DNA from: Sclerodactyla briareus | Lineage: Eukaryota; Echinodermata; Holothuroidea; Dendrochirotida; Sclerodactylidae | Direction: 5' to 3' | Length of the DNA stretch: 64,000 bases | Assembly: GCA_026419785.1 (NCBI GenBank) | Contig: JAODTK010005920.1 | Span: forward strand, 1 to 64,000 | Part shown: piece by piece, positions 35,191 through 58,559 of the stretch | Layout of the letters: each line of letters opens with the position of its first letter | How positions within the stretch are numbered: position 1 is the first letter of the stretch | The notes under the pieces: model-generated | What the model was told of the DNA's origin: nothing | The model's database searches: none | What the model saw: only the letters and a program-made list of their open reading frames with translations | Program-made: the position numbers and the translations under genes

Positions 35191-35819
35191 AATGGGTCAT
35201 CAATGAGTTGAATAAATATTCAACACCTCATCTCTAAAAAGAAAAAAAACACGTCACACTTGGACCACCCGGGAAGGTGTGTCATATATTTCATTGTTTC
35301 ATTTTGTTGAATATATCAGCATTTAGCAGAAGTTCTGTTGCCTTCCTCTCACCAAAGCAACCATCAACACCTAACCACTCACTACAGCAATCCTCTCCCA
35401 TAGATTAACTGCATTTCGAAGTGAAAATAATATGTGAATGTCCATAGAATACGAAGATTGTTTGCAGGGTTGTGCAAGTATGACATCATATATTTAAGGA
35501 ATAAACTGCAACTGGGAGACTTTTACTGGCGAATAAACGTCGAGACTACGACTTTGATAAATAACGGACGAGGCGCAGCCGATTCGTTATTAAGCTGAAT
35601 TCCGCGTCCCTAAGACTGTTTATGAACCAGTAAAAGTCGACCTGCTGTAGATTATTCCAATTCTACAACCCGCAAAGTAAGAATTACCCAAACAATTAGC
35701 GATATCTATATCTCTAGATCTATATCTTTGTATCTCTACCAGTGAATAGCAGCTGGGGTAACTATTGCGTCGTTCGATCGGGGAAGTAAATTGCATTGCT
35801 ACCATACCCGAAAGATTAT
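35191..35819. other. No recognised feature
   Basis: AT-rich, with no supported ORF and a short tatatctctagatctatatc palindromic patch near 35,705. Confidence 0.35.
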
Positions 35820-36960
35820 TATGTCGAGGTTGTGCGTCCTTTCACGGAGACGCAATCATAGAGCATATTTAGAACTAGAGTGCGGATTGTTCGGCACGCG
35901 CGCGTCAAGAAAGATCCTAGACCACACACAAACATATATAATAGCTTCGTTCGTTAACCTGCTCATGATACCGCTCGCGTATAAAACCATTATCGATTGC
36001 GTTGGTTCCGTACAGAATTCCGCATCACCTGGAACACGCGCAAGGAGCTTGCTCCGGGCATCTCTGAACGCGCTTCTGTAGTAACAGACGCACGTATCCT
36101 ATCGTTAGGCTACGGAAATTGTGATTTCATGGGGAGATTGCTGCGTGCGCCGTCCTAAAAAGTAGTGTTCTGCGTCCGGCCAAGCATGGGGATTTTGTAC
36201 ATATTATAGCGCTTTAAACAACGCGTTCTCACACAGACGCAACCAGCTCCGGGCAAATGTCAATTTTGCCCGGACCGGTAATGGCGGCAATGTAAATTTG
36301 TACATAGCTTAGGCCTCATGCCATCATGCGCGTTTAAAACAAGTGCGCACTCTAGCATTAATATTATACTCTATGGACCCTGGAGCTATTATATTAACTG
36401 GAGAGGCAACGCGCTCAATATATTGTAGCAATTTGAAAATGTCCCCCACTCCCGGACTGACACGCGATCACACTCGAGTGCGTTAAAGTGACTGACCATC
36501 TACGGTATGAGCTACTCTACCGGGGACAAATTGACGCAGAATTTCCCCTGGACACGGACTGACACGCGAATTACATTTCCGTGCGTTAAATTGTTTGATC
36601 AACTACGGTCTGTGTTACTCTTCCGGGGACATTTTTTAAGGTATCGCGTCTGAAGACAATGGAAAACTGCGCGTACTGCCATTTTACATACCGGCGTCAG
36701 CCCAGCATAGGGCCGGTTTAGCGTTGGAGATTGCCGGGCCTAGCTATGGACGCAATACAACCACGCGTGCCGAACCGGAGAGTTCTGCGCGTGTGAACAT
36801 GACGTACACGAACGCAACGCGTAGTTTCGCCCGTATTCCGTTAAGGCAGTGAAGCACGCGTTTACTGAGAGCCGGATCTGCGCGTGTGAACATAAACTTC
36901 TGAAGGCTCACGCAACCTCACATTTGCGTTTGAAAATTACTGCGTTTATTTAGATTAGAC
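35820..36960. repeat. CpG-rich degenerate tandem repeat, about 100-bp unit
   Basis: Words cggactgacacgcga (36,453; 36,557), ctctaccggggaca/ctcttccggggaca (36,515; 36,619) and ctgcgcgtgtgaacat (36,785; 36,879) recur at about 95-104 bp. CpG and acgc/gcgt words are far denser than in the flanks. A weakly supported CpG-island promoter is an alternative. The 96-residue plus ORF at 35,791-36,081 is not recognised. Confidence 0.55.
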
Positions 36961-38849
36961 GCAGCAAATCGAGCAAGTATTCGATTGTTGTGTTACCTGA
37001 CCACTGACTGTTATTGCAAAAATAACGGACGGCCACGTAATTGGGATAGCCAATCAGAGTCCTGTATTCGCAATAACGGATGGCTTGGGGTTGTAGAAGA
37101 TTGCATGATGGGAGGCTTTTTGATCTTGTGCAATATACATGCACGAACTTCAAAGGACTGTAACTCCGTATGAACTTCGGGTTTGGACTGACGCATTCAG
37201 TTGTTCCTTTCTCCAGCCTTTCATCCTCTTATTTATTCTCTGCTGTTGTCCCTTCAGTCGATTTAAGATAGGAAGGTCCGAATTGGGAGCATCTCGATAA
37301 TTGGGTGGACTGGCAAGGCGAATACGAGTGAAGAACGGGTGGCTGGCGCTGCGAGGTTGATTAGCTGCGACCGAGAGAGGATCGGTTCATGGTGCAACTA
37401 ACAATTACTGAAGAAGGAATAACTTGCCGCCTAGCCGCCCAGCAGGCTTGAATTTGTGCACTATACCTTAAGTTAATGTTTTCACACGCCGAATTGGATA
37501 GGTTTCTTGGTCTATCGATTACAGGGGCGTAACTAATTTCGACTTACAAACCAATTTTGATTCCATAAGGAAGTCGAAGGAATTTATGCAGTCACGATAG
37601 CATGTGTGCATGTGTGTAGGCTATGTATGTGTGTCTCTGTATGTGTGAAAGTATGTAACGCCTAGTTTTGTTAACACGATAACTCAACTCCACCTGGATG
37701 GATGAGGTTCATACTTGGTATATCGGTTTCCCATAATTAGTACATGATCCCTGTTGTTTTTGGGGTCAGTTATCTGAGTTCTAGAGAGCAAGGGCGGCGA
37801 TCAAGTTTTGGTGAGGGTGACACAGTGTAATTCGTCGTCAATATTTGAGCCTAAAGTCTATTCTTCTAATTCGCATATTGCAAATAACGATAGACTGATT
37901 TACTACTACGACGAACGTCCATAGCAATAGGAAAGAGTGAATCCTGGAATTTGTTTTATACGTGAGTTTTACGCGATTTGGGGAGAACCGGTAAGTGTTG
38001 AAAGGGCTCCACCAATCCGGACGAGTATAATTTGAGGGGGAAAAAACTCTGGGTGGCGAGTGGAAGAATGTCAGTGACTCGCGCGCTTCGTCGCAACATT
38101 GAATAGGGGGAGCAGGGGTTTGTCCCAGCTACTTTTTGCAATGATTGTAGGCTACATGGAGTGTTACGCCTGAGTTTTCGTACGATAAGATTTTCCTAGA
38201 TACCTTTTACAGTTGTGAACTTGTTAGGCCCTAAATGTCCCCCGCTCCGTTGTTCATGGTGAACAACACGTATACACAAGTTGTTCCGTTCAAGTATATT
38301 TATATGAACACCTGTTTCATTCTGATCAATGATAACCTTCCCGAGGCTGTGCTACTTGTTGACAAAGGCTTTGAAGGGAGTGAAGACCACAACGTTCTGG
38401 GTCTGTCAGGCGAAAGTTCTTTGGTACACACCGCGCCAACCGTTTGTGGCTTGTAGATAGTCATTCATCAGCTCCACCCCCCCCCTTCCCAATCGCCAAC
38501 ACAAATCCCAGTCCTTGAGGTCGAAGTCCTAAAATCTCGGTCCCCAGCTTGGTCACGGATTAGTGAATAATGCTCCTGTCTTCCACTGCCGCCGGTAGCA
38601 GCCGCCGTGTCGATGGCGAGGAGGGGGTTAGTAACACAATTTTTGTTTTAAACAATGTGATCTTATCAGTGTGTGGGTGTGGGGGGGGGGGGGGGTACCA
38701 AGGACAATAATCTGCTGTTTGCCTGCGAATTTGGTCCTTTGCTCTCCGAATGTCGCAGTTAGGCTGGGATTCCATAGTGACGTTTACGTGTTGAGATAAG
38801 ACTTGGAAGTATGTGATTATCACATTCTACATAAACGAATGATGTTTGT
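36961..38849. other. No gene; one dispersed repeat module
   Basis: 37,660-37,800 (taacacgataactcaactcc, gttcatacttggtat) is a copy of the 9.5-kb family. 38,410-38,470 resembles the end of the C-run family (cgcgccaaccgtttgtggc). A G run lies at 38,682-38,694. No coding feature is supported. Confidence 0.45.
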
Positions 38850-39210
38850 TTCGAAGGACATCACTAGAAGTTTAGCGGAAAGGACTATAAAATTGCAGCA
38901 GCCCTTGCAGTATTGGTGCTGAATGGCTTTCTAGGAAGATATTTCATAGAATCTATTTGCAGTGATACGAATCCGTAAACGCATTGGTACATTTGCTCAT
39001 TTTGACATTCAGTGTAGTTTGCTCTCATTTAGAATTTGTTTGGCCTCTGTGGAACCAAGATTTACCCATTTCCAAAATAAATGAAACATATTCAGATACT
39101 GGCCTCATTTCAGCCCACGTGAGTTCGCGATTTTCCACAAGCATATACCAAACCCGTGTACGCAATGAATGGACTCCTAGCCTTACGCGGGAGTGGGAGG
39201 CTTCTATAGT
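38850..39210. repeat. 350-bp dispersed repeat, copy 1
   Basis: Aligns with 62,785-63,120: cactagaagtt, gcagcagccc, gaagatatt(t/c)catagaat, acatttgctcattttg, cgtgagttcgcg and atggactcc(t/c)agcct. A 117-residue plus ORF (38,984-39,337) starts inside it with a hydrophobic N-terminus and a Cys-rich end, but the second copy does not keep this frame. Confidence 0.75.
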
Positions 39211-39509
39211 TACGCCCATTACATGTGTCGCTGAAAAGGATGTCGGAATAGAAGGCGGATGGTCGTTTCAGTGTAACTGCCGTTGGCGTTGTTCTGATGA
39301 CGCAGTTGGGTTGGGTGCATGTTGTTTTGAGAGATGAGCATCAAGTGTGAACAATACACATTAAAGTAGTAACAGGAAAAACAAAGTACTGTTTCAATTG
39401 ATTTTCACGGGGTTCAGGGAGCCAATTGAAGTTCATCTAGGAACCCTGGTTAGTATTGATCATGGATGAGCACCGGGCGAAAATCTCCTCTTCTCACTAG
39501 TGCTCTATG

Positions 39510-39738
39510 CTATCAGGGCAGGGGTGTAACCAACCACGTCCTGCTCCCGGGAACATCATTTTACGTCCCCGTCTGGAAGGACTCAGTGAACTCCAGTGCC
39601 CGATCACTTCCTCGGAACCAGGAGGAGCGGGAATTCAAGTTCAACGTGATGCTCATAGCCGACAGACGAGACTCATTGCAAATATCCCGAAACAAATCCA
39701 CATCCCTAGAAAGTCCACTGCATTACAGCGGAACCATG
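39510..39738 (+). CDS. Possible exon of an unknown plus-strand gene
   Basis: An open frame reads VTNHVLLPGTSFYVPVWKD and further on FKFNVMLIADRRDSL, with mixed codons and many C/G third positions like the accepted exons. It is bounded by an acceptor-like ctatcag near 39,516 and a good donor GAA|GTGAGT at 39,738/39,739. A second plus frame is also open, which weakens the call. No family is recognised and no partner exon was found. Confidence 0.3.
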
Positions 39739-39839
39739 AAGTGAGTACCAAGACCTCGCCCATCGCAACTGCCACCCAGGGGAAAAAAAAAAAACGTCCG
39801 GTGACTGCTGAATTTCAACCTGGAATATTTGCTTGAAAA

Positions 39840-41560
39840 GTGTGTCCATTTGATACGACGCTACCCACTTCCGTTTGAACGACATTGCCTTATCTAAGTG
39901 GTTTGGTGGCGACAGTGGGGTTCTACTGTGGTAGACGACTGTAAGCCTCTAACCATTGATTGATGAGGTGAAATTTTCAGACGTCTACGCATGTAACCCA
40001 ATTGGGATGGGGGAGATGGTTTGAATATGACCTATGTCTGAAAAATAATATTGGTTCCACAGAGGTGAACATTTTTGAATGAACGCAAACCGATACTGAA
40101 TAGGCAGCACATGTACCAATGCGTATACGGATGTGAAAATGAATTCCATGGAATAACTTCCTGAAAAAGCCAATCAATTACAATATGCATAGGCTGGTGC
40201 ATTTTATGGTCTTTCCGCATAATCTTATAGTGTCTTCTCTTCTGAAACAAAGGTTCGTTTTCGTAAATATGCGATTGTCACATCTATCCCGGACAAGCAT
40301 CCGCAGAAGGAATCCCAGCCTAGTACGTCTGGCAACGTTTCCAATCAGGATAATCGATAGATAGATAACCTCTTTCAACGTTTGAACAGTTAACGGAATA
40401 CAACAAGCGTTATCCCATCACCTGCTGTTTTCTTTTTTTTTTTCTTTTTTTTTTTCTTGCCGTGCCGCACTAGAAGTATCATTTTAGCATAATATTCGTG
40501 GGAATATATTACAAGAAGTAGAATTTTACCAACATTTCGTAACCATTTGTTAAAGTTTTATGATACATGAGAGGCCAAATTGCGACTGTCAAGTCCATAT
40601 ACCGTGCATGGTGCCGATGACGCACCTTCAGAAACTGATACTCGTCTAGCAAAATCCACCCCACATTCCGGAACGTGTGTTGTAATGTTTGTTGCAATTT
40701 CCCCTCTATCTTGGGGCATGCATCATTCGTTACATTTGCAACACCGAAGTATAATATTCTCTTTAGCTCTCATATGGGAGGGCGAAATAAACACACACTT
40801 CGTTGTTGACACAAAATCATACTCCAAACATAACATGATGTATGAATTAGTCAAGATCAATTTAATATAATAAATAAACAGTTTCCCGCTTCAAAACCCA
40901 CTGAAAGTTACAAGAATTTTGCACGTTTCAAGTCCCATTTGACGCACAGTGTTATCTGTAAGCTCGTAATCCAGAAACTCACAGGAGTGTTAGGTTTACA
41001 AACCCTACAAGCACGACGGGGTGTACTAACCTCACCTGGCACGCTTCTTCTTCGTATGTTGGAAGCGTAATCTACTAATTTTGTTTAACGAAGGTTCACA
41101 TTCATACTGGAGTTTTAGATATTTCCGGCTAGGTCATCTCCTTCGTAGAATGGAAGAATTCTTGTAAATCTGGTTGTTGTCGTTGTTTTCGTTTTTCAGT
41201 CAAAATACGTAGGCTACTGGCAACAGGTATCCAGCACAATAATGTAATTTTTCCAGACTTGGCATTTTGGCTTCGAAATCTAGAAATACTCACTGCGAAT
41301 GTTCGGAAACCGACACATTCAAGCATTTCAGGATTTATTCGGTCAACATGAGTGTAAATTTTCAGAGGTATTAAAAGTTGCAAATTTACGAATTAAATGA
41401 TGGAACTCTTGACTGTAATTAAAAATATGAATAAACATGGCCCATGTGGTTTAATCTCAGATGGTACATATAGTGACTGTTCTCTGTCATGTATGACTGA
41501 GAGTAATTACATTCAGTCAAATAAGTTCATCCTCTGGCCACGAGGACGAGAGGACCTTTG
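39840..41560. other. No gene seen
   Basis: T runs near 40,430-40,456. AATAAA on the minus strand near 41,335 lies about 225 bp past the GH31 stop codon and could be its polyadenylation signal. Short ORFs here (for example 40,580-40,870 plus) are not recognised. Confidence 0.35.
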
Positions 41561-52020
<10,460 letters not shown>

Positions 52021-52639
52021 GTTCATAACTTTCCAGGGAGAAATTGGCCAGGTTGGCATTCCCTCGGTCTCGCTAGCCTACTTTGGCGTTAGCGTTCAAG
52101 GAACCGAGAAACGACGAATTGTCTTGTATGCCTAACTATCCAGGGAAATGTTTTGACTGGCAGATTTAAATGGGGAAACAATTTTCAATAACGATTTTTT
52201 ACTCAAATTTGCCAGAATATAAATTAATCCGGTTGATTTTAGTTGGATTTATAGCCGATCACCTCATTTTAAAATGAATTTGGTCAAAAGCTTCAAATTT
52301 TGCATCTATGTTTTTCATCTAATCGCAATCGCTTATATGCACTTAACATAAACAATAATGATGTTGTACCATTCTAGCACAAAGTTACATCCCAGTGCCG
52401 AGCCAGATCGTCCCTGCTTTATCAGTTCATTGCTATTTTCACTCCATTAACTGGACGATTCGGCCGGTCGGTGTTCCTCTGTTTCGAACTGGGCGAATAG
52501 TAATGATGATTTCAATTAGCAAAATACTTTTTTTTTCATTCCTCCGAGTTTTTTCTTAGGGGCTTTGAAAATAGCGGGGGCAAAAGCTTCTGATGTGTAA
52601 CTGGTAGTACACATACATTATCTAGTTGTGGGCATGCTG

Positions 52640-54340
52640 ATGCAGAAAGACCATAACTAGAGCACCAATGGTGCTGTAGCTCACCGCAACAAATGTACCA
52701 AGATGAATGTACAATTAGTATGTGTTAAATGTTCAAAATCATTAGGCCAAGAAGGCAGTTTCAAACAATGGCCTTCTGTGCCCCTGTAACGACCTTTGAC
52801 CTTGATCTTCTTCTTTGACCTCTGGTCAGAGAAGTTTTAGCAGTCAATAAACACTACTCACTTTGGTCAACATTCATCCAAGAATGACCAATTGAGAAAG
52901 AAAATGCAATTTCAAACAGTGGCCTATTGTGCCCCTTCAATGACCTTTAACCTGACCTTCACATGGTCGAAGGTGTCCCCATAGTTGATGAACATTGGGT
53001 CCAAGTTTGGTCAACATACAAAGAATGACTGTTTTGCTTCTTTTCATCAGATGTTACTGCATGCTTCAATTCCAATAGCACTATATGATGTTGCATCCTC
53101 AATTTTGCAAACAGTTGAAAAGAGCACCTCCAGAGAAACATTATGACACAGTTTCAAAAAAATCTAATGTTCTTTGCAGAAAATACATTTCAGAATTAAA
53201 CACATAATAGCCTATAGTGTCCCTTTGAAGACTTTTGACCTTGACCTTCACAGAGTCAAAGATGTCTCAAAGGTCAATGCACAATGGGTCCGAATTTGGT
53301 CAACATCCATCAAGGAATGACTATTCGTGGGTCCGTAATGCTTTTTTCAACAGAGTTACTGTTTTAACTCTAAAAAATAACATCTGCTGAGAAGAAGCAT
53401 TACGGACCCCCAAACAGTCATTCTTTGATGGATGTTGACCAAAGTGAGTAACAGTGTTTATTGACCTTCAGAGTATCTTATGACGGAACATCTGCACTGA
53501 CCTGTGCATCGAAATTCGTCGGAGAAACAGTTTGCATGGTTTTACATGATGTGCCCTAGGGCCCACATGAGCCAGAAGTTCACAAACACCCCCGATGGAT
53601 CTCTACCCAAGGAAAATTACATGCAACTGTAAAGAAAATCGATTGAAACTAGTACGATGCATTTCAAGTACCATTGTGTGAAAATTTCATGGAATGGGCC
53701 CTTGGGCCCAAGTGGGACTTTTGAGAAAATCCCTGAACAATGAAGGTATGACTGTTGACCATCATTATGACTGAATGTCAGCAATGAGCATCAAAATTTG
53801 TGAGGGGAGAACCATTTAGCGTCAATTCCACATAATGGGCCACAGGGCCCACATTGGGCCTTGGTCCAGAAACCCTGGTTATCTGAAGGGACCGCAAATA
53901 GGCCCATCATTATGATTGAACATCAGCAATGTGCAACAAAATTTGTAGGAGATACAAGATTTTTACAATGGGCCCCAGGGCGCAAGCTGAGACCTGGCCC
54001 CAAAATTCCAGAACACCCCAATGACCCTCTACCTAAAGACCATTACATGTAACTTTGAAGGAAATCAATTGAAGCTTGAGGGAGGAGATTGCATTTCAAG
54101 TACCATTGTGTGAAATTTCATAAAAATGGGACCTTTGGCCCAAAATTCCTGAACACCCCGAAGGTACGGCTGTTAGACCATCATTATGACCGAACATCAG
54201 CACTGTCCATCAAAATTTGTAGGAGGAGATACATTTCGAAATCGTACACATAACGGCCTCCTATATTGAACATTGTGTCCAAGTATGGTCGACATCCGTC
54301 GCAGAATGACTGTTTGGATCCAAAACGGCATTGTTGGAAC
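52640..54340. repeat. Array of TTGACCTT-bearing repeats
   Basis: Many diverged modules share ttggtcaacat(c)ca, gaatgact(g/a)tt, tgcccctg/ttgtgcccctt, tgaccttgaccttcaca and tcattatga(c/t)tgaa(c/t)atcagcaa. A shorter sub-repeat at 53,500-54,200 carries gggcccacatg/gggcccaagt words. CGACCTTTGACCT lies near 52,790. Relatives lie at 14.4, 17.1 and 20.4 kb. Confidence 0.75.
53240..53500. repeat. Large palindrome, arms about 125 bp
   Basis: Centre near 53,373. tcaacatccatcaaggaatg ... gggtccgtaatgctttttt on the left mirrors gaagcattacggacccccaa ... tctttgatggatgttgacc on the right. Beyond these, aaggtcaat on the left matches attgacctt on the right. Confidence 0.85.
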
Positions 54341-54342
54341 AC

Positions 54343-54369
54343 TGGATAGATAGATAGATAGATAGATAG

Positions 54370-54400
<31 letters not shown>

Positions 54401-54462
54401 TAGATAGATAGATAGATAGATAAGATAGATAGATAGATAGATAGAAGATAGATAGATAGATA

Positions 54463-54523
<61 letters not shown>
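54343..54523. repeat. (GATA)n microsatellite
   Basis: GATA units with occasional missing bases. The three minus ORFs rich in Ser/Ile/Tyr/Leu over it are repeat by-products. Confidence 0.95.
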
Positions 54524-54524
<1 letters not shown>

Positions 54525-56529
54525 GTGACATGCATATTCCAATAGCTCAAAACCAGCATAGCTGGTTCGAGCTAAAAAGGCAGGAGCTCATGGGCATGGA
54601 CGTTCATTGGTCTTTCACACTTTTGAGGACGATTTCCTTAAAATCAACATGCGGTGATGCGGTTCAATACCGTATTAATATATTTCAAAGGTTTTATTCG
54701 CCTATTCATAGTTCGTGTCATTTTATAGGATGGATTCTGCCTCTATGAACCCGTTAGAGTTAAAGTGCGCGTTCCAACAAGGTAATTCTTTATTTTCACT
54801 ATTCGTATTATACAGAATTTATCATTGTTCCTTGTTCGCCTGTACTGTGGTCAATGATTAAACAGGATTAGGTACATATCCATAATAGGAATTCATTCGT
54901 CCAGAGGTGCTCAACACCTGTAACTATCGCTGAGAACGGAATGCAGTATATTCAGAAACGTCCCCGTCTGTCTTCATGTCAATTTGGCATTTATGGGGTA
55001 ATGTCGTATCTCGCACCCAGGCCTAATCTCATCAGCCTGTGGTCTTCGTAGGCTTTGTTTTTCTTCAAACACACGACCTACCTAACAGTAACTTGCCAAA
55101 CGAGGTTCTACACCTTGTTGTCGTATGATGTCAAATAATTTTGTTTGTTCTAGGATCGAATTCTCGTCTCAGCCTATTGCTCTCGTGTGTGCTTTGATCG
55201 CAACGTGGAAACATCATCACACAATCAACACGGATAGCGTTAAACCCTACAATCCAGGGAGGCCTTTGTGAGCCGTACCGTGGCTTCCCTGAACCCGTAT
55301 AATTCAAATCAAGTCAAATCAAACCATACTGTCCACAAATATGTCATCATTGATAAGGTGGGTTGTTGTCTCGTTGTCTCGTCTATTTGCCGTCGCCATC
55401 GTTTTCATGACGTCACATGGTTGCTTCGGAGATGGCAGTTTGGTCGGAGTTGGAGAGTAAATATGAGTATTATTTTGAAACCTTGCCTCAAGAAAATGAT
55501 CCAGGGGAGAGTGGTCTAAAGTGGGTCCCTTAACTTAAGAGACCCCTAACTCCCACGAGAAACATAATAATCAAGCAAATTACAAATATGACGAGGCAGA
55601 TGGTAGTACAGAACATGTAAACAACAACACTTGTTCAGGAAAAATCATTGGCATGACATGGGACATTTTCCGAAAATTACAAAGTGGCCTGTTCTACCGA
55701 CACATGTGTCCAAAACGGGCCTCTTCAAATATTTAAATAAATGATCTTATTATCCATTAGTTGACATATTTCACTTTCCTTCGCAGAGATTTAGCGATGG
55801 CCCGTCTTACACCACCTCACCTTACCTACTTATCGAAGTGGACCGGGAGTTGAGGTATTATGTCCCACAATGACGATACATCTAAAAGGGCACGTCGGGG
55901 CCAGACCAGCATGAGGTTAATGGAAGGGTAGTGTTAAATCGAGATACTTACATCGCTAGTATCTATACCATCTTGATTGGGAAGTACCCCTCAACGGTGG
56001 TAGCTCCCTAGAAGGATAGAAAGTGTAAACAGAAGTAATGAAAACGCCATGCGGTGTCTTTTAGAGTTGCGAGAATCAACCTTTTTTTATAATGAACGAA
56101 CACGTATGGAACACGGGCACACACATAAGGAAACAGACAAGCAAACATGCAACGTACGGACCAAACGCAACTTGAGCAGATCTTCGTCATCTCCGATGTA
56201 ACCAATAATTATTTATGTTCAACCTCCTGGAGAAAGAGACTACCAGTAAAAACATCAGCAGCAGTGTTGGTCCAATAGAATTTATTCTAGTAGGTTTCAA
56301 CTATGCATCTAGAATTATAGTGGCTTTCAATAGGGGAGACGTGCGCCTGGGGCGCTGGAACAGACACTTCAACAAGTAACGGTGTATTATTCGGATTGTC
56401 CTGGTATCGTAAGATTGAATACCGCTTACAGAGGATATGATTGATTTCAAAAGGGAAGTTTAGATAATTGAATTGAAGCGAGATTCGAGAAAGCGAGCGT
56501 TCATTTACTGATGTTCAAGTGCGATTTGC
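54524..56529. other. No gene recognised
   Basis: Searched on the minus strand for the missing GH31 catalytic exons without success. Short ORFs (55,268-55,519 plus; 56,008-56,205 minus) have no recognised domain. Confidence 0.35.
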
Positions 56530-57045
56530 AAACACAGCAATAATACAACACTACAAGAACACGACACAACGATAATACAACACAACAATGATACACCACA
56601 ACAATGATACACCACAACAATGATACAACACAACAATGATACACCACAACAATGATAAAACACAACGATGATGCAACCCAATCATAGTACAAAACAGCAA
56701 TTATGCAACACAACGATGATACAACACCACAATGATAGAATACGACACAACGCAACAATAATGCAACACAGCCACGATACAACCCAACAATAAATAAAAA
56801 CATAGCAATGATACAACGCAACAATAATGCAACACAGCCACGATACAACCCAACAATAAATAAAAACATAGCAATGATACAACGCAACAATTATGCAACA
56901 CAACGATGATACAACACCACAATGATAAAACACAACGATGATGCAACCCAATCATAGTACAAAACAGCAATTATGCAACACAACGATGATACAACACCAC
57001 AATACACAACACACAATGATACAATGCAACAATGATACAAGTCAC
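56530..57045. repeat. ACAACAATGATAC-type minisatellite
   Basis: Short units (acaacaatgatac and variants) with higher-order duplication: a 66-bp unit repeated at 56,761 and 56,827 (atgcaacacagccacgatac), and a larger block at 56,660-56,740 repeated near 56,932-57,000. The minus strand is open in three frames, giving Cys/Val/Ile-rich ORFs of 89-129 residues. Confidence 0.9.
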
Positions 57046-57299
57046 CCCCACCCCACCCCCTCCCTTCCGTTCTTCAGATTATTTACCACGTAATATAGCA
57101 TTTTGATAAGCACAAGAGGGACAGTTGCATGTGCGCATTCCAACTAAGCATTTCAGGGCTATGAACGAGAGCCGTCCCACCCACCCCCCCCATCCATGTA
57201 GCGTACCATCACGGCCTATGTTTATACTGTCCTTCTCTTTGAAAATGTAACCAATTCATGCTATATATTTCACTATGCTACTGTTAGACTGGTTTGATT

Positions 57300-57470
57300 T
57301 TGAGAAAATATGACTGAATGCTTGAGGCATTTTTTAGGAGAAAGTCAAAAAAGGTGATTCTGAACCGTAATTTTGTTCTGAATTATGAATATCTTGTTTG
57401 TTTTTCTCAAACCGTCTAATTAGGTCAGTAATTGAGGTCAAAGGTCAGGGAGGGCAAATTTCCTCTTTTT
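57300..57470 (-). repeat. Inverted partner of 62,430-62,545, with AGGTCA repeat
   Basis: Reverse complement (tgacctaattag, aacaagatattcat, caaaatgcctca-like words) matches 62,430-62,545. A perfect AGGTCAAAGGTCA lies at 57,435-57,447. Confidence 0.7.
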
Positions 57471-57579
57471 CACAAGAAATGATTATTTTACCTCTGTAAT
57501 AAATCGGTATAAATGATTCTGCAATTATATTGTATAATAAACCATGAACAGTCTATCAGAATATCGAAATTAATGCAGA

Positions 57580-57700
57580 GGGAGCGCCATTGGCAAACTG
57601 GAGGGGGGGGGGGGGGGATGAAGTCCACTCTTGTCGACTCACCTCTCCAAGTCCACCCCCCCCACTTTTCGAAGGCTGGCCCCGCCTCTGAAGTTTGAAG
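57580..57700. repeat. C/G-run family copy
   Basis: G run at 57,602-57,616, ccaccccccccacttttcga at 57,654 and ggctggccccgcctctgaag; ends like the units at 34,244 and 35,000. Confidence 0.55.
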
Positions 57701-57839
57701 TTGAAGAATTGTACATTTCATTTGCAGCTTTCCTTATTCTCCATGGGATGAGTTTGTGACCTGCTTTTCCTCATCTAATGCAACCTTTGTGATCAGCGTT
57801 CTTCTGGTAAATGATAATCCCGCAACACTGGAAGTGTTC

Positions 57840-58440
57840 GGGGATATTACATGGTTGGGAGTGGAGGCCGCCGCCGTCTCCGCCGCGACCGCCGCCGCAA
57901 CCGCCGGAAACTCTAGCCGTTAGCGCAATAACTCTTTTAACGCTTTTAATCCGATTGATCTGAAACTTGGTCACATTGTCCTTCCTAGTAAAATCTCGGC
58001 TCGTTCGAAAGTGGCCATCCTGTATTTCTGCTTCCCCTCTATTTGCATGTTTCACACGAGAATACTGAGTTTACCCGATTTACATGAAACTTGGTGGGTG
58101 GGGGGTTGTGGGTAGTGGTTGGTGCCGAAAAACATGACAGTGATTTTCGAGGTTCACAGAGGTGAAATTTATGTGTTTTTTTTCCTCGAGAATACAGAGT
58201 TGTCAATTTTCCCAAAAACTTGGTGGGTGGGACGAAAGTTTGGTCCCGGAAAACATGACAGTAATTTCCAAGGTCATCGAGGTAAATTTTTCCCGCGATT
58301 TTTGTAACTTCGTCGATTTGAACAAAACTCGGTGGATGTGGACTGATGTTAGTTCTGAACAGCATGAAGGTCCTGTCAAGGTCACAGGAGGTTAATTTAC
58401 CATAATTCAGCGATTTTGCTAACTTGGATATGTGGACTCA
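57840..58440. repeat. Degenerate 110-130 bp tandem repeat with GCC-rich head
   Basis: gaaacttggt recurs at 57,962, 58,088 and 58,216 (aaaacttggtggg), and aaaactcggtgga at 58,325; aacatgacag(t) and aggt(t/c)a(c/t)(a/c)gaggt recur between. The head at 57,870-57,905 is a gccgccgccg run. The 94-, 108- and 77-residue ORFs are repeat by-products. Confidence 0.75.
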
Positions 58441-58559
58441 GTTGGAATTTGAACAACGTTATTTTCAAGTCCCTGGAGTCAGTGGACATTTTCAATGTCT
58501 TCCTCTAAACGAGGTTCACAATGGCCTTGTTTCTGCGGGGCTATATTACGTCGCGTTCA

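Noticed and set aside
38984..39337. 117-residue ORF with signal-like start and Cys-rich end
   Set aside because: Starts inside a dispersed repeat whose second copy (62.8-63.1 kb) does not keep the frame.
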